Positions 1 to 8,577 of a DNA stretch of 64,000 nt are shown piece by piece. Both the position numbers and the translations under genes were made by a program. Positions within the stretch are counted from its first letter, which is position 1. Each line of letters opens with the position of its first letter. The DNA is from Proteinivorax hydrogeniformans (GTDB lineage: Bacteria > Bacillota > Proteinivoracia > Proteinivoracales > Proteinivoracaceae). The stretch is from NCBI RefSeq assembly GCF_040515995.1, contig NZ_CP159485.1, forward strand, positions 496,001 through 560,000, written 5' to 3'. The notes under the pieces are model-generated. The model had not been told where the DNA came from. It searched no databases and saw nothing but the letters and a program-made list of their open reading frames with translations.

Positions 1-204
1 ACTTTACAGCTAGTGTTTAGAAATCAGGATGGAAATCAGACTACTTTAACAGTTAGAGACCCAATTCAGCCAGTAGATAGCGAACAGGTTGAAGAAGTTA
101 TGGATGACATCATCGAAAAGAATGTTTTCGATAGTACCGGTGGGGACTTTGTAGAAAAAATAACTGCCCGCCTTGTGTCTCGGGAAGTGGAAGAGGTTAT
201 TTAG
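1..204 (+). CDS. DUF2922 family protein, 5' truncated by window edge
   Basis: The reading frame is open from base 1 and ends in TAG, so the start lies upstream of the window. The visible 67 residues run from a beta-strand-like segment (TLQLVFRNQDGNQ) through a DP motif to a C-terminal G-G-D-F-V-E...A-R-L-V-S-R-E-V stretch, which is typical of the small DUF2922 family. These proteins usually sit next to a DUF1659 gene and a YvrJ gene; no biochemical role is known to me. Here the YvrJ gene is 1.4 kb downstream instead of adjacent. A strong terminator follows at once. Confidence 0.7.
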   Translation, partial: TLQLVFRNQDGNQTTLTVRDPIQPVDSEQVEEVMDDIIEKNVFDSTGGDFVEKITARLVSREVEEVI

Positions 205-208
205 ACAT

Positions 209-240
209 AAAAAAGGTGGGGGATACCCCCACCTTTTTTA
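209..240 (+). terminator. Intrinsic terminator after DUF2922 gene
   Basis: Perfect 8-bp GC-rich stem (GGTGGGGG / CCCCCACC, loop ATA) flanked by an A-run on the left and followed by six T. It starts a few bases after the stop codon. Confidence 0.9.
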
Positions 241-364
241 TGTTAGGCAGGTACCAAATCCAGACCCAATGCACCCCCTCGAAGAGGTAGGGGGCGACCT
301 CCGCGAAGGCCCCATCAGTAGATGGCCAGCGAATATGGAGTGTTTATGGTAAAGTGCAAATGCA

Positions 365-428
365 GGGGTCAGTCTTTTAAAATTACCTTTCTTGAACTGT
401 AGAAAGTTAATTTTGACAGGCTGACCCC
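365..428. repeat. 64-bp palindrome, family A copy 1
   Basis: Near-perfect inverted repeat: GGGGTCAG at one end, CTGACCCC at the other, with AAAATTA and CTTTCT inner arms facing AGAAAG and TAATTTT. Other copies at 8514-8577, 50562-50612 (left arm lost), 51470-51533 and 63936-63999. The shape resembles REP-type palindromes moved in trans by Y1 (RAYT) transposases; no such transposase is visible in the window. Confidence 0.85.
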
Positions 429-1230
429 ACACCCCAAGTGAGAAGTGAGACTTTAGAAGTGGGCAAAAAGAAAAAGCCTAAAACAGCAAGACGCCCCAAC
501 TAATGACCCAAATGACTGTAGGGGAGCAGTACCTGCTCCCGCACCTAACGTCCGCGGTCTAAAGCGGACAGCTACTGACGTCCCAAATTTGTATCAGATC
601 CAGACCCCGATGGACCAACTCCCCATTCACCGTCAGTTCAGGATTAGCAATATATCTCCGGGTTTGTAAGAAGCCTAAGCTGTTTCTCCACATGTAGGAC
701 ACCTTTAACTTTGAGTCGACATTGTCATGTCTCTGATGTTAATGGAAGAGAGCTCAAAGTCAAAGCCTTACTCACAGGGAGAAAAGACGCCGCCTTCAAT
801 CAAACCCTCCAATATATAGCAAATCCTTCAGCAGAGAAACCAAACAAAACTCTTGTGTCATCGAAGAGGGGGAAATTCAAAGATGCCAAAGATGCCCCAA
901 TTGATGACCCCAAATGATGACCCCAAATGATGACCCCAACTGACTGTAGGGGAGCAGCTCCACTGCTCCCGCACCTAACGTCCGCGGTCTAAAGCGGACA
1001 GCTACTGCGATCCCTAACTGGTATCAAATCCAGACCCCTATGACAAAACCAAGGGACAAGGGGGGACTGGTATGCTGTACCATCGGTTCCCAATGGGACT
1101 GCCGTACCTGTCCCCTCTGTCCCGAAGATGGGAAGACCAAGATGGCACCCCCTCGAAGAGGTAGGGGGCGACCTTAGTGTCGCCCTATCAGTAGATTGCC
1201 AGCTAATATGGTCAGGTTTAAATAGGTAGA

Positions 1231-1302
1231 TTTAACAATCGTCAAACAATTGTTTAACAATTGTTAAACAATTGTTAAACAATTGCTAGACCATCGTTAA
1301 AA
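1231..1302. repeat. 11-bp tandem array (TTAAACAATTG type)
   Basis: Head-to-tail 11-bp units of the form TTAAACAATTG with variants at the inner hexamer (CAATTG, CCATCG). The same array type occurs in every repeat island of the window. Confidence 0.8.
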
Positions 1303-1411
1303 ACCGGGTCATTCCCAAATACCGGCAAAAACTGAACGGGTTTGGACCCAGCATGTAACTAATTTCGTAATCTTTACCGTGGCTAATTAAGGTTTTTGCC
1401 CTTGATCTCCT

Positions 1412-1550
<139 letters not shown>

Positions 1551-1613
1551 TCTGTCAAATTGTAAATTCGCTTTTGATCTCCAACTAATAAACCCAAAAA
1601 AGGAGTGAGACAA

Positions 1614-1757
1614 ATGGAAGGTCTAACTGATGTTATAGCTAACTTTGGATTTCCCATAGCTATTACCATCTACCTGTTAGTTAGAATGGAAAAGCGGCTG
1701 GAAAGGTTAACAGAAAGCATCTATCAATTAGCCAAGACAATTTCCGCCCACAGGTAA
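1614..1757 (+). CDS. YvrJ family protein (47 aa)
   Basis: A 47-residue protein with a good ribosome site (AAGGAGTGAGA) before its ATG. It reads as a single N-terminal hydrophobic segment (FGFPIAITIYLLVRME) followed by a basic/acidic amphipathic helix ending ...KTISAHR. This is the pattern of the YvrJ family, small membrane peptides of unknown function normally encoded beside DUF1659/DUF2922 genes. The repeat island separates it from the DUF2922 gene at the window start, so they can no longer share a simple transcript. Confidence 0.75.
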   Translation: MEGLTDVIANFGFPIAITIYLLVRMEKRLERLTESIYQLAKTISAHR

Positions 1758-1778
1758 AATTAGAAAAATTAAAAAAGG

Positions 1779-1807
1779 TTGACTACGAACATATGTTCTG
1801 TTAAAAT
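1779..1807 (+). promoter_or_regulatory. Sigma-A promoter with embedded LexA/SOS box
   Basis: TTGACT (1779-1784), a 17-bp spacer, then TAAAAT (1802-1807). Within the spacer lies GAACATATGTTC (1787-1798), an exact match to the Gram-positive LexA half-site pair GAAC-N4-GTTC, preceded by C as in the consensus. A repressor bound here would cover the promoter. The TTG at 1779 is therefore promoter, not a start codon. Confidence 0.75.
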
Positions 1808-1829
1808 ATACCTGAAAGGAGGAATGAGT

Positions 1830-2384
1830 ATGCAAGAAGGTCAGTTAGAAAAAATAGTGACAGAGTTGTCAGCCCTTCAGCCACAATACCTTAAAGGGAC
1901 TGGAAAAGTAACAAAAGTTCATTTAAAAAGCGGCAAGCATTTAACTATAAAATGCAAACCAGAAACGGTTGTCACCAACATAGCCGGATATCTAGGCACC
2001 GATTTAGCCGCTTTGCGAAAGTTTTGTAGTCATCGGCTGGCAGCTAAAAATTCACTCCCCCTCCCCATGACACCTTCCTTGCTACTTATTCCACTTAGAA
2101 TGATAAAGCCCAAGTTCTCAAACGACAGGGCTACAGGCTATGTAAACCTATTTTCAATTGAGGACTTAAAAGAAAAGAAAAATGGTGCCATCATAACCTT
2201 GGTGGGAGGAAACGAGGTTTTGTGCCGACAAAAATTAAAAACTGTTAAGATCCACTTGGTCTATGCACGACTTATCTACAGAGAGTGGCAAAGTCATTAT
2301 ATTAACCCCTACGTTAAAGAAGCAGACAACAACCTATACAACACCGCCAAGCTTGATCTAATCAGAAAAATAATGAATAGTTAA
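1830..2384 (+). CDS. ComK-like protein, putative SOS-controlled regulator
   Basis: 184 residues from ATG 1830, which sits 7 bases after AAAGGAGG; an upstream in-frame TTG at 1779 is excluded because it is the -35 box. The central and C-terminal pattern (LLLIPLRM.KP, GYVNLFSIEDLK, I.L.GG.E, then a K-T-V-K-I-H-L-x-x-A-R-L helix and a tail of helices) follows the layout of ComK, the competence transcription factor, though identity by eye is low. ComK binds AT-rich minor-groove sites to switch on DNA-uptake genes. The LexA box in its promoter would tie expression to DNA damage. It could instead be an unrelated helical-tailed protein; the family call is tentative. Confidence 0.42.
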   Translation: MQEGQLEKIVTELSALQPQYLKGTGKVTKVHLKSGKHLTIKCKPETVVTNIAGYLGTDLAALRKFCSHRLAAKNSLPLPMTPSLLLIPLRMIKPKFSNDRATGYVNLFSIEDLKEKKNGAIITLVGGNEVLCRQKLKTVKIHLVYARLIYREWQSHYINPYVKEADNNLYNTAKLDLIRKIMNS

Positions 2385-2391
2385 TTGTAGC

Positions 2392-2440
2392 ATCCCCCCA
2401 AAGCAATCATATTCTATAATATGACATGTTTTGGGGGGAT
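2392..2440 (+). terminator. Hairpin overlapping the next gene's ribosome site
   Basis: Perfect 11-bp arms ATCCCCCCAAA (2392-2402) and TTTGGGGGGAT (2430-2440) enclose a second small stem CATATT/AATATG. A T-rich stretch follows, so it can terminate the ComK-like transcript. The right arm is also the likely ribosome-binding site (GGGGGGA) of the deacetylase, so the same fold could hide it. Confidence 0.6.
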
Positions 2441-2445
2441 TTGTT

Positions 2446-3396
2446 TTGGAAAGAGGGGGAACAAAATCATTTAAGGTTTTTGTTCTTGCTAACATACTTT
2501 TAATTGGGGTACTTCTTTCCGCTGTTGAATCATCAGAAATGGATAGCAGCTCTGTTAACACACAAGAGGAGGGTAAAATCATGGAATTGATTAGATTTGT
2601 AACTGATGATTTCTTTTTTGCAGATGCTAGCGTAACAGACAAAAACCTGCTCCCTTACCCTCAAAAACCAAAAAAAGATGCTAAGCAGGAAGAAGAGGAA
2701 AAAAACGATGTCGTAGATAAAGAAGATGGCCAAGAAGAGGAAAAAGAACAAGAAGATAAAAATGAGGAACAAAAACCGCCTGAAAAGCCAAAGGAACCAA
2801 GACCTACAAAAAGGCCGGTATCGAGAATAAACACTTCCCAAAAGAAAGTGGCGCTAACGTTTGACGATGGGCCAAATGCTCAAACATTAACACAGATGTT
2901 AGATATACTAGCTGAATATGATGTTTCTGCAACCTTTTTTGTAATTGGCAGTACAGCCAAGGCTAATGAGCACCTGCTACAGCAGATAGTTGATGACGGC
3001 CACCAGGTAGCAAACCACTCATATACTCATAGTAGATTTTCACAACTTAACTATGAACAGTCAAGACAAGAAATTATTAAAACACAGAACATAATAGGAA
3101 ATTACAGCACCGGAAGATACTTTAGGCCTCCCTATGGGGCTTACACAGATACCACGTTAGAAGTAGCCTACTCAGAAGGCTTTGAAGTTGTGATGTGGAG
3201 CGTGGATACACGAGATTGGGAGACAAACGACCCCGATAGAATTTTAAATACCGTAAAGTCCAACACTCAGCCTGGGGGGATAATACTATTTCACGAAGGC
3301 CACCAGGTAACTTTAAAGGCGCTTCCAGACGTTTTGCAATGGCTTATTTCAGAAGGGTACCAGTTCGTTACTATAGAGCAACTGTTTGACTTATAG
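2446..3396 (+). CDS. Polysaccharide deacetylase (NodB/PgdA type), secreted or membrane anchored
   Basis: 316 residues from TTG 2446, six bases after GGGGGGA; a TTG at 2431 lies inside the hairpin and is less likely. Order: uncleaved or cleaved hydrophobic N-terminus (FKVFVLANILLIGVLLSAV), about 60 residues of Lys/Glu/Pro-rich linker, then a NodB domain (CE4). Seen motifs: TFDDGP with D140/D141, HSYTH with metal-binding H191 and H195, RPPYG, WSVDTRDW and ILFHEG. Such enzymes remove N-acetyl groups from peptidoglycan GlcNAc or MurNAc outside the membrane, protecting against lysozyme. All five catalytic motifs are present, so it should be active. Confidence 0.88.
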   Translation: MERGGTKSFKVFVLANILLIGVLLSAVESSEMDSSSVNTQEEGKIMELIRFVTDDFFFADASVTDKNLLPYPQKPKKDAKQEEEEKNDVVDKEDGQEEEKEQEDKNEEQKPPEKPKEPRPTKRPVSRINTSQKKVALTFDDGPNAQTLTQMLDILAEYDVSATFFVIGSTAKANEHLLQQIVDDGHQVANHSYTHSRFSQLNYEQSRQEIIKTQNIIGNYSTGRYFRPPYGAYTDTTLEVAYSEGFEVVMWSVDTRDWETNDPDRILNTVKSNTQPGGIILFHEGHQVTLKALPDVLQWLISEGYQFVTIEQLFDL

Positions 3397-3445
3397 CAGG
3401 TCAACAGCCAGTTCAACTAACAATCAGTTAATAGGTTTTTGACTT

Positions 3446-3481
3446 AACCCAGTGACTACTTTTAATAGCTGGGTTTTTTTG
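3446..3481 (+). terminator. Intrinsic terminator after deacetylase gene
   Basis: AACCCAG (3446-3452) pairs with CTGGGTT (3469-3475), followed by a run of T. Confidence 0.8.
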
Positions 3482-3543
3482 TTGCGTATTTTAAGCTAAA
3501 AAGATGGGACTTTAGTGCGCCGGAGAAGGAAAATGTTCTTTTA

Positions 3544-3550
3544 TGTCGAA
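3544..3550 (+). promoter_or_regulatory. Possible Spo0A box upstream of comFC
   Basis: TGTCGAA matches the Spo0A box core TGNCGAA, 19 bases before the comFC start. A 7-base match alone is weak evidence; it is noted because the same word precedes ftsE. Confidence 0.25.
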
Positions 3551-3568
3551 TTATTAAAGTAATATAAA

Positions 3569-4276
3569 ATGGTTAGGCAGGTGCTTTCATTGCTGGCTTT
3601 AAGGGATGCGTTTTTTTCTGTTATGTTTCCTGATATAGCAACTTGTATTGGTTGCAAAAGAAAAGCCTTGGATATTACATTTCCGCTATGTAGTGATTGT
3701 CATCAACAGATAGAATACTATGACCCAAAGCTTGCATGTATTAGATGTGGCAGAAGCTATCATGGAGGAAAGTGCCCAGGACCGAATATCGGCCATGTTA
3801 TGGCATTAGCCCCATACAGAGGGTACTGGAAAGAAATAATTAATTTGTATAAATTTAAAAACTATCGCTATTTACACAAGGGATTTAGCAAAAAAATAAG
3901 TCAAGTCCTGAAAAGTAATCTAAAAGCAGAAATAGATCTTATAACCTATGTTCCAGTGACAGACAAGGGGTTAAAAGAAAGAGGCTTTGACCAAAGCCAT
4001 CTTATTGCAAAACATCTTTCAAAGGAAATAAAAATCCCCTTTGCCGCTTTGTTACATAAAAACGATGACCGCCCGCCTCAACGTTCTTTAGACAGAACGG
4101 AAAGACTTAAGGGATGGGAGGGAGTTCTTTCTCTTAACCAGCCTGACAAGCTGCAACAAAAACATATTTTAATAATAGATGACATATATACCACCGGCAG
4201 CACCTTGTACCAATGCTCTAAGAAATTAAAAGCCGGAGGTGCTAAAAAAATAACAGCTTTTACATTAGCAAACTAA
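3569..4276 (+). CDS. comFC: ComF family phosphoribosyltransferase-like protein
   Basis: 235 residues. The N-terminus carries Zn-ribbon-like pairs (CIGC, CSDC, CIRC, then a CPG), the rest is a PRTase fold with the PRPP loop ILIIDDIYTTGST near the C-terminus and the ERGFDQS motif typical of ComF. ComFC is needed for natural transformation, probably helping single-stranded DNA handling during uptake. It lies directly before yvyF and the flagellar genes, as in Bacillus. The ribosome site before ATG 3569 is poor, so a start slightly downstream (GTG 3581) is possible. Confidence 0.85.
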   Translation: MVRQVLSLLALRDAFFSVMFPDIATCIGCKRKALDITFPLCSDCHQQIEYYDPKLACIRCGRSYHGGKCPGPNIGHVMALAPYRGYWKEIINLYKFKNYRYLHKGFSKKISQVLKSNLKAEIDLITYVPVTDKGLKERGFDQSHLIAKHLSKEIKIPFAALLHKNDDRPPQRSLDRTERLKGWEGVLSLNQPDKLQQKHILIIDDIYTTGSTLYQCSKKLKAGGAKKITAFTLAN

Positions 4277-4288
4277 GGAGGGAAACAC

Positions 4289-4687
4289 ATGACCGTTTCA
4301 AATTGTCCAAGATGTGGGAAAATATTTAGAAAGTTAAAGCGAAACATCTGTCCTAATTGCGTTGCCAAAGAAGATAAAGAATACGAAATTGTACGAGATT
4401 TTTTATACGACAACCCTGGAGCAGGCATCCAAACCATAACTGAGGAAACCGGTGTATCGGAAAATCAAGTAATTAAGTTTTTGCGAGAAGATCGACTGGT
4501 AAATGTAAACAAGGACAGCCTGCTGTTAGACTGCGAAAGCTGTGGAACAGCTATAAGCAATGGTAGGTACTGCGAAGCCTGTAAAGCCCGACTAGATAGT
4601 GACATTCGTGGTGTAGCAGGTGGAGGAACTACTGACAGAGAAAGAAAAGCTAGCTCCTTTCACTTAAGACGGCTAAAAGATAAATAG
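4289..4687 (+). CDS. yvyF: Flagellar operon protein YvyF (TIGR03826 type)
   Basis: 132 residues, AGGAGGG before ATG. N-terminal zinc knuckle CPRC...CPNC, a central helix-turn-helix-like segment (GIQTITEETGVSENQVIKFL) and a second CESC...CEAC knuckle. The architecture is that of the YvyF family found before flgM in Firmicutes; its exact job is unknown. Twelve bases separate it from comFC, so the two are co-transcribed. A paralogue lies at 30466-30765. Confidence 0.85.
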   Translation: MTVSNCPRCGKIFRKLKRNICPNCVAKEDKEYEIVRDFLYDNPGAGIQTITEETGVSENQVIKFLREDRLVNVNKDSLLLDCESCGTAISNGRYCEACKARLDSDIRGVAGGGTTDRERKASSFHLRRLKDK

Positions 4688-4693
4688 CACAGC

Positions 4694-4736
4694 AAAAAAC
4701 TTAAAGGACTTGAACAAATTTCCTTTAAGTTTTTTA
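4694..4736 (+). terminator. Intrinsic terminator between yvyF and flgM
   Basis: AAAACTTAAAGGA pairs with TCCTTTAAGTTTT and is followed by T-rich sequence. Its right arm contains the -35 element of the flgM promoter. Confidence 0.8.
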
Positions 4737-4751
4737 TAATTTCACCGATAT
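4725..4751 (+). promoter_or_regulatory. Sigma-D (sigma-28) promoter for flgM operon
   Basis: TTAAG (4725-4729), then ACCGATAT (4744-4751) with the standard spacing for the flagellar sigma factor (consensus TAAA-N15-GCCGATAT). The same TTAAG-N14-NNCGATAT layout recurs before flaG, the first flagellin and the second yvyF. Confidence 0.75.
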
Positions 4752-4806
4752 ATATAATATCAGAATGTAACTTGTTTAAATAAAAAGGGCTTAGGGGGAT
4801 TATGTT

Positions 4807-5088
4807 ATGAAAATTACTGGATTAAAGGGTGTGCAGGCCGCTTATCAGAAAAACAGCACTTCACAGACTGATACCCAGTTAAAAAATGAAAAGATAAAAA
4901 AGGCAGCTTCGCTAGATGTTTCTCAAAGGGCGAAGGATTTAGCTGTGGCTAGAAAAGCTTTGGACAAACTAGATGGCGTGCGAGATGACAAGGTAAATTT
5001 AATCAAAGAACAGATAGAAACAGGAACTTATAAAGTAGATACAAAAGTACTAGCTAAAAAAATGCTGACAACAAGTTGGGGGAAATAA
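4807..5088 (+). CDS. flgM: Anti-sigma-28 factor FlgM
   Basis: 93 residues, usual FlgM size. The disordered N-terminal half is followed by the conserved sigma-binding C-terminal part (VARKALDKLDGVRDDKV..IKEQIETGTYKVDTKVLAKKML). FlgM holds sigma-D inactive until the hook is complete and FlgM is exported. First gene of flgM-flgN-flgK-flgL, driven by the sigma-D promoter just upstream. Confidence 0.93.
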   Translation: MKITGLKGVQAAYQKNSTSQTDTQLKNEKIKKAASLDVSQRAKDLAVARKALDKLDGVRDDKVNLIKEQIETGTYKVDTKVLAKKMLTTSWGK

Positions 5089-5089
5089 C

Positions 5090-5587
5090 ATGGTTCAAAA
5101 ATATTTAGATAAGATGTTAGATAAGTTAGATGAGCAAGTAACTTTATATTGCAAGCTTATGGAAGTGACAGAAAAAAAGAGAGACACCCTTGTTCAAAAT
5201 GCCATGGAGCAGCTTGAGGAAGTGGTTGACATAGAGGCAAAGTTAGTTAAGCAAATAGCAGACGTAGAAAAAGAACGCTATAATTTGCAAAAACAGCTAG
5301 CAAATCAAATGAATATTTCAGTGGATAATGTGAACACCGACATGCTTATCCCGCTTTTAACCCCAGAACAAAAACAAAGAATGGATACAGCAACAGAAGA
5401 TTTAAAAGAATATCTTTCCAAGCTGTCCATGCTAAATCAAACAAATAAAAAGCTTTTAGACCAATCACTTAAAATGGTTCAATACTCCTTAAATTACGTA
5501 GCTGGAGAAAGAGATAGCGAAAAAACATATTCAAAAACGCCAAACAAAAAGCGTAGCGGCGGTAAATTTATGGATATACAGGCATAG
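5090..5587 (+). CDS. flgN: FlgN-type export chaperone for hook-associated proteins
   Basis: 165 residues, almost entirely alpha-helical, beginning one base after the flgM stop codon. A long coiled coil is followed by a short Lys/Ser/Gly-rich tail, the usual FlgN plan. FlgN binds the C-termini of FlgK and FlgL in the cytosol and delivers them to the flagellar export gate; both clients are encoded next. Confidence 0.85.
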   Translation: MVQKYLDKMLDKLDEQVTLYCKLMEVTEKKRDTLVQNAMEQLEEVVDIEAKLVKQIADVEKERYNLQKQLANQMNISVDNVNTDMLIPLLTPEQKQRMDTATEDLKEYLSKLSMLNQTNKKLLDQSLKMVQYSLNYVAGERDSEKTYSKTPNKKRSGGKFMDIQA

Positions 5588-5598
5588 GAGGAGAAAAT

Positions 5599-7110
5599 AT
5601 GCGATCAACTTTTTCAGGATTAGAACTAGCAAGAAGAGCGCTGCAAACACAGCAAAAAGCTGTAAATGTAGTAGGGCATAACGTTGCCAACGCAAACACT
5701 AAAGGCTATTCAAGACAAGAGGTAGTAACTCAAGCTACAGGACCATATACAAGTCCATCAAACGTTAGGCCAACGGGAGCTGGGCAAATCGGTAGCGGAG
5801 TCAAGGTGGAATCAATCCAAAGACAGTTTGATAACCATATAGCGGAACAATATCGTTTAGAAAACAGCTTAGAGTCCCAGTGGCAACAAAAACATAATGG
5901 AATGGAACAGATTGAGGCGATATTTAACGAGCCTTCTGACAGCAGCCTAAGACGAGCTGTGGACGACTTTTGGTCCGCTTTGCAGCAGATGACAACAGAG
6001 CCGACAGAGCTTTCATCAAGGGCGATAGTTAGACAATCTGCCATAGCCATGGTGGATACCTTTCAGACAATGGATAGACAGCTTGAGCAGGTAAGTAAGG
6101 ATTATGATGAATCTATAAAAGCAGATGTAAGTCAAGCTAACTCCAAGATTAGGGGAATAGCTGACCTAAATGAGCGTATAGTAAAAATTAAAGCCATGGG
6201 GGATAGCCCAAACGACCTTATGGATCAGCGGGATGTACTTATAGATGAGCTTACAGAGGTTATAAATGTAAAGACAGAACATCATGACAACGGTGATTTG
6301 ACCGTCCAATTCCCACTAGGTGAAGGTGATTATGTAACAATAATAGATGGGGTAACTAGTGGAAAAAACTTTGGTCAATTTGGTTATGATATTGATGTAG
6401 ATAATCCTGGCAAAGGTCAACTTAGCGTAAAAGAAGCTTCAGAACTACCTATTGACGATGTAGACGCACAGGAAATAGATAGAAAGCAAGTTGCCCATGG
6501 GAAGATAAAAGGAATGTTCGAAGCCCAGGACGAGGTGGATACCTATAGAAGATATTTAACCGACTACGCCAGTGAATATACTAATGCAATAAATGAGCAG
6601 CATAGAGAGGGATTTGATTTAAATGGCAACGAAGGAATTGACTTCTTTGTAAATATAGGAAATGAGGAAGAATTCGAGATTTCCACCCTAGCTGTTAACC
6701 CTGCTATTGTAGATGAGCTAAGCCTTATTGCAGCAGCAGGAAAAGGGCCAGATGAAGATGGAGAATTTGCCGAAGGTAACGGGGAAAATGCATTGGCAAT
6801 GGCGGAGTTGCGCCATGAAAACAGTATGGAGTTTAAGGGTGCCGATGTTACATTTGATGGTTTTTATCGCTCGGTTGTGGCCGAACTAGGAATTTCAACC
6901 AATGAATCCTATCAAATGCTAGAAAATCAAAAGTCATTAGCTTACCAATTTGAGATGCGTCAAGAAGAGGTTAGGGGAGTTTCCCTAGACGAAGAAATGA
7001 CCAAAATGATTCAATATCAACACAGCTATGTAGCTGCATCAAGACTTACAAACACTATCGATGAGATGATAGACACCATAGTAAATCGTCTCGGAGTAGT
7101 AGGAAGATAG
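5599..7110 (+). CDS. flgK: Flagellar hook-associated protein 1 (FlgK)
   Basis: 503 residues. The N-terminus (FSGLELARRALQTQQKAVNVVGHNVANANTKGYSRQ) is the flagellar rod/hook D0 signature and the C-terminal 40 residues (VSLDEEMTKMIQYQHSYVAASRLTNTIDEMIDTIVNRLG) form the matching D0 helix. The middle is notably acidic. FlgK forms the first hook-filament junction ring. SD AGGAGG is well placed. Confidence 0.95.
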   Translation: MRSTFSGLELARRALQTQQKAVNVVGHNVANANTKGYSRQEVVTQATGPYTSPSNVRPTGAGQIGSGVKVESIQRQFDNHIAEQYRLENSLESQWQQKHNGMEQIEAIFNEPSDSSLRRAVDDFWSALQQMTTEPTELSSRAIVRQSAIAMVDTFQTMDRQLEQVSKDYDESIKADVSQANSKIRGIADLNERIVKIKAMGDSPNDLMDQRDVLIDELTEVINVKTEHHDNGDLTVQFPLGEGDYVTIIDGVTSGKNFGQFGYDIDVDNPGKGQLSVKEASELPIDDVDAQEIDRKQVAHGKIKGMFEAQDEVDTYRRYLTDYASEYTNAINEQHREGFDLNGNEGIDFFVNIGNEEEFEISTLAVNPAIVDELSLIAAAGKGPDEDGEFAEGNGENALAMAELRHENSMEFKGADVTFDGFYRSVVAELGISTNESYQMLENQKSLAYQFEMRQEEVRGVSLDEEMTKMIQYQHSYVAASRLTNTIDEMIDTIVNRLGVVGR

Positions 7111-7122
7111 GGGGAAGGATAA

Positions 7123-8025
7123 ATGCGAGTAACTAGTAATTTTTTGATGAAAAACATGCTTAATAACTTATCGCGAAACAATAGAAGGCTAGATGAGGTA
7201 ACTCAACAGCTTTCCACAGGCAAGCGGATAAACAAACCATCTGATGACCCTGGTGACGTGGTAAGAAGCTTGCGAGTTCGTACAGAGATAAATGAGTATG
7301 ATCAGTACAAAAAAAATGTAGATATGGCTAGGTCGCTATTAGAGTACACCGATGAAACTTTAGATAAAGTAGGACAAGGGATCCATCGTGCAAGAGAATT
7401 AGCTATTCAAGCTAAAAACGATACCTACGATGATAGCCAGCGGGAGATGATGGCAAAAGAAGTAAATGGGATTTTAAATGACATTGTCGATGCATCAAAC
7501 TCTACATTCTCTAACCGCCACGTATTTTCCGGAACCAGCACCAAAGAGCCTTTTAAGCCGGAACTAGATGATGACGGCAACATTACTAAAGTAAATCCAG
7601 AAGGCAATTCAGAGCCCAGGGAATTTGAAATGGGAGTTGGACAAAGCATAAATGCAGGTGCAGACGGACAAAGCATATTTATGCCAATTTTTGATGGTCT
7701 AATAAACCTAAGAGATGGGCTAGAAGGTAAAGAAGGAGAAGTAGATGAAGACCTGCTAGAAACAGGTTTTGGTCAAATTAATGAATCATTCGATGCGCTA
7801 CTAACGCAGCGTTCAGAATTAGGAGCGAGAGTAAATCAGCTTGAACTAGTGGAAAACAGGATGCTAGATGGCGAAATCAACCTAAAAGGCTTGAAATCAA
7901 GCATAGAAGATGTGGATATGGCAGAATCTATAATGCACCTAAAGAACATAGAGGCCCTACATCAAGCAAGCTTAAACGTAACATCAAGAATAATCCAACC
8001 AAGCCTAGTAGATTTCCTAAGATAG
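7123..8025 (+). CDS. flgL: Flagellar hook-associated protein 3 (FlgL)
   Basis: 300 residues with flagellin-like ends: N-terminal RVTSNFLMKNMLNNLSRNNRRLDEVTQQLSTGKRINKPSDDP and a C-terminal helix ending in SLVDFLR. It forms the second junction ring between hook and filament. It follows flgK by 12 bases. The last codons and the bases after the stop form a short direct repeat (TTCCTAAGATAG / TTTCTAAGATAG), after which the repeat island begins. Confidence 0.94.
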   Translation: MRVTSNFLMKNMLNNLSRNNRRLDEVTQQLSTGKRINKPSDDPGDVVRSLRVRTEINEYDQYKKNVDMARSLLEYTDETLDKVGQGIHRARELAIQAKNDTYDDSQREMMAKEVNGILNDIVDASNSTFSNRHVFSGTSTKEPFKPELDDDGNITKVNPEGNSEPREFEMGVGQSINAGADGQSIFMPIFDGLINLRDGLEGKEGEVDEDLLETGFGQINESFDALLTQRSELGARVNQLELVENRMLDGEINLKGLKSSIEDVDMAESIMHLKNIEALHQASLNVTSRIIQPSLVDFLR

Positions 8026-8513
8026 TAGAATTTCTAAGATAGAAGGTAGTTGAGAAGTGCGGTTGAGTAGTGAGAAATGCGAGGTTGGAAGTGAGAATAA
8101 AGGAAAAAAAGCAAAAAAGGCGCACACAAGTGCGCCTAATTTGGATATAACCCAGGTGACAAAGGGACTGGTATGCTGCGAGCGCATCCCAGCGTACAGC
8201 CGTACCTGTCCCCTCTGTCACCGAAGATGGATACCCCAACTGATGACCCAAATTGACTGTAGGGGAGCAGTCTCCTGCTCCCGCACCTAACGTCCGCGAT
8301 CCCAAGCGGACAGCTATCGAGGTCCCGAACTGGTATCAAATTCAGACCCCACAAAACCAAATTGGCCGCGAAAACGTATAAATAAGCTACATGCTGGGAC
8401 TAGGATCTAAAGATGTGAAATACTGAAATGATGCTGGGTCTGAAACCCAAAGTAGCTTGTCATTCTGAACGAAGTGAAGAATCTATGAACTTAAATATGT
8501 CAGTGCAAATACA

Positions 8514-8577
8514 GGGGTCGGTCTTTTAAAATTATCTTTCTTGAACTGTAGAAAGTTAATTTTGACAGGCTGACCCC
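8514..8577. repeat. 64-bp palindrome, family A copy 2
   Basis: Same 64-bp inverted repeat as at 365-428 with a few substitutions (GGGGTCGG left end, CTGACCCC right end). Confidence 0.85.

Noticed and set aside
711-917. Short open frame (MSRHCHVSD...), matched by a similar one at 63745-63951
   Set aside because: Both are the same GTCAGTTCAGG repeat block read in one frame; no ribosome site, other copies have stops, and the similarity follows from the DNA repeat.
1779-1829. N-terminal extension of the ComK-like protein from TTG 1779
   Set aside because: The TTG is the -35 box of the promoter, and AAAGGAGG sits correctly for ATG 1830.
8057-8360. Small frames on both strands after flgL
   Set aside because: Made of island repeats, overlap each other, and have no ribosome sites.
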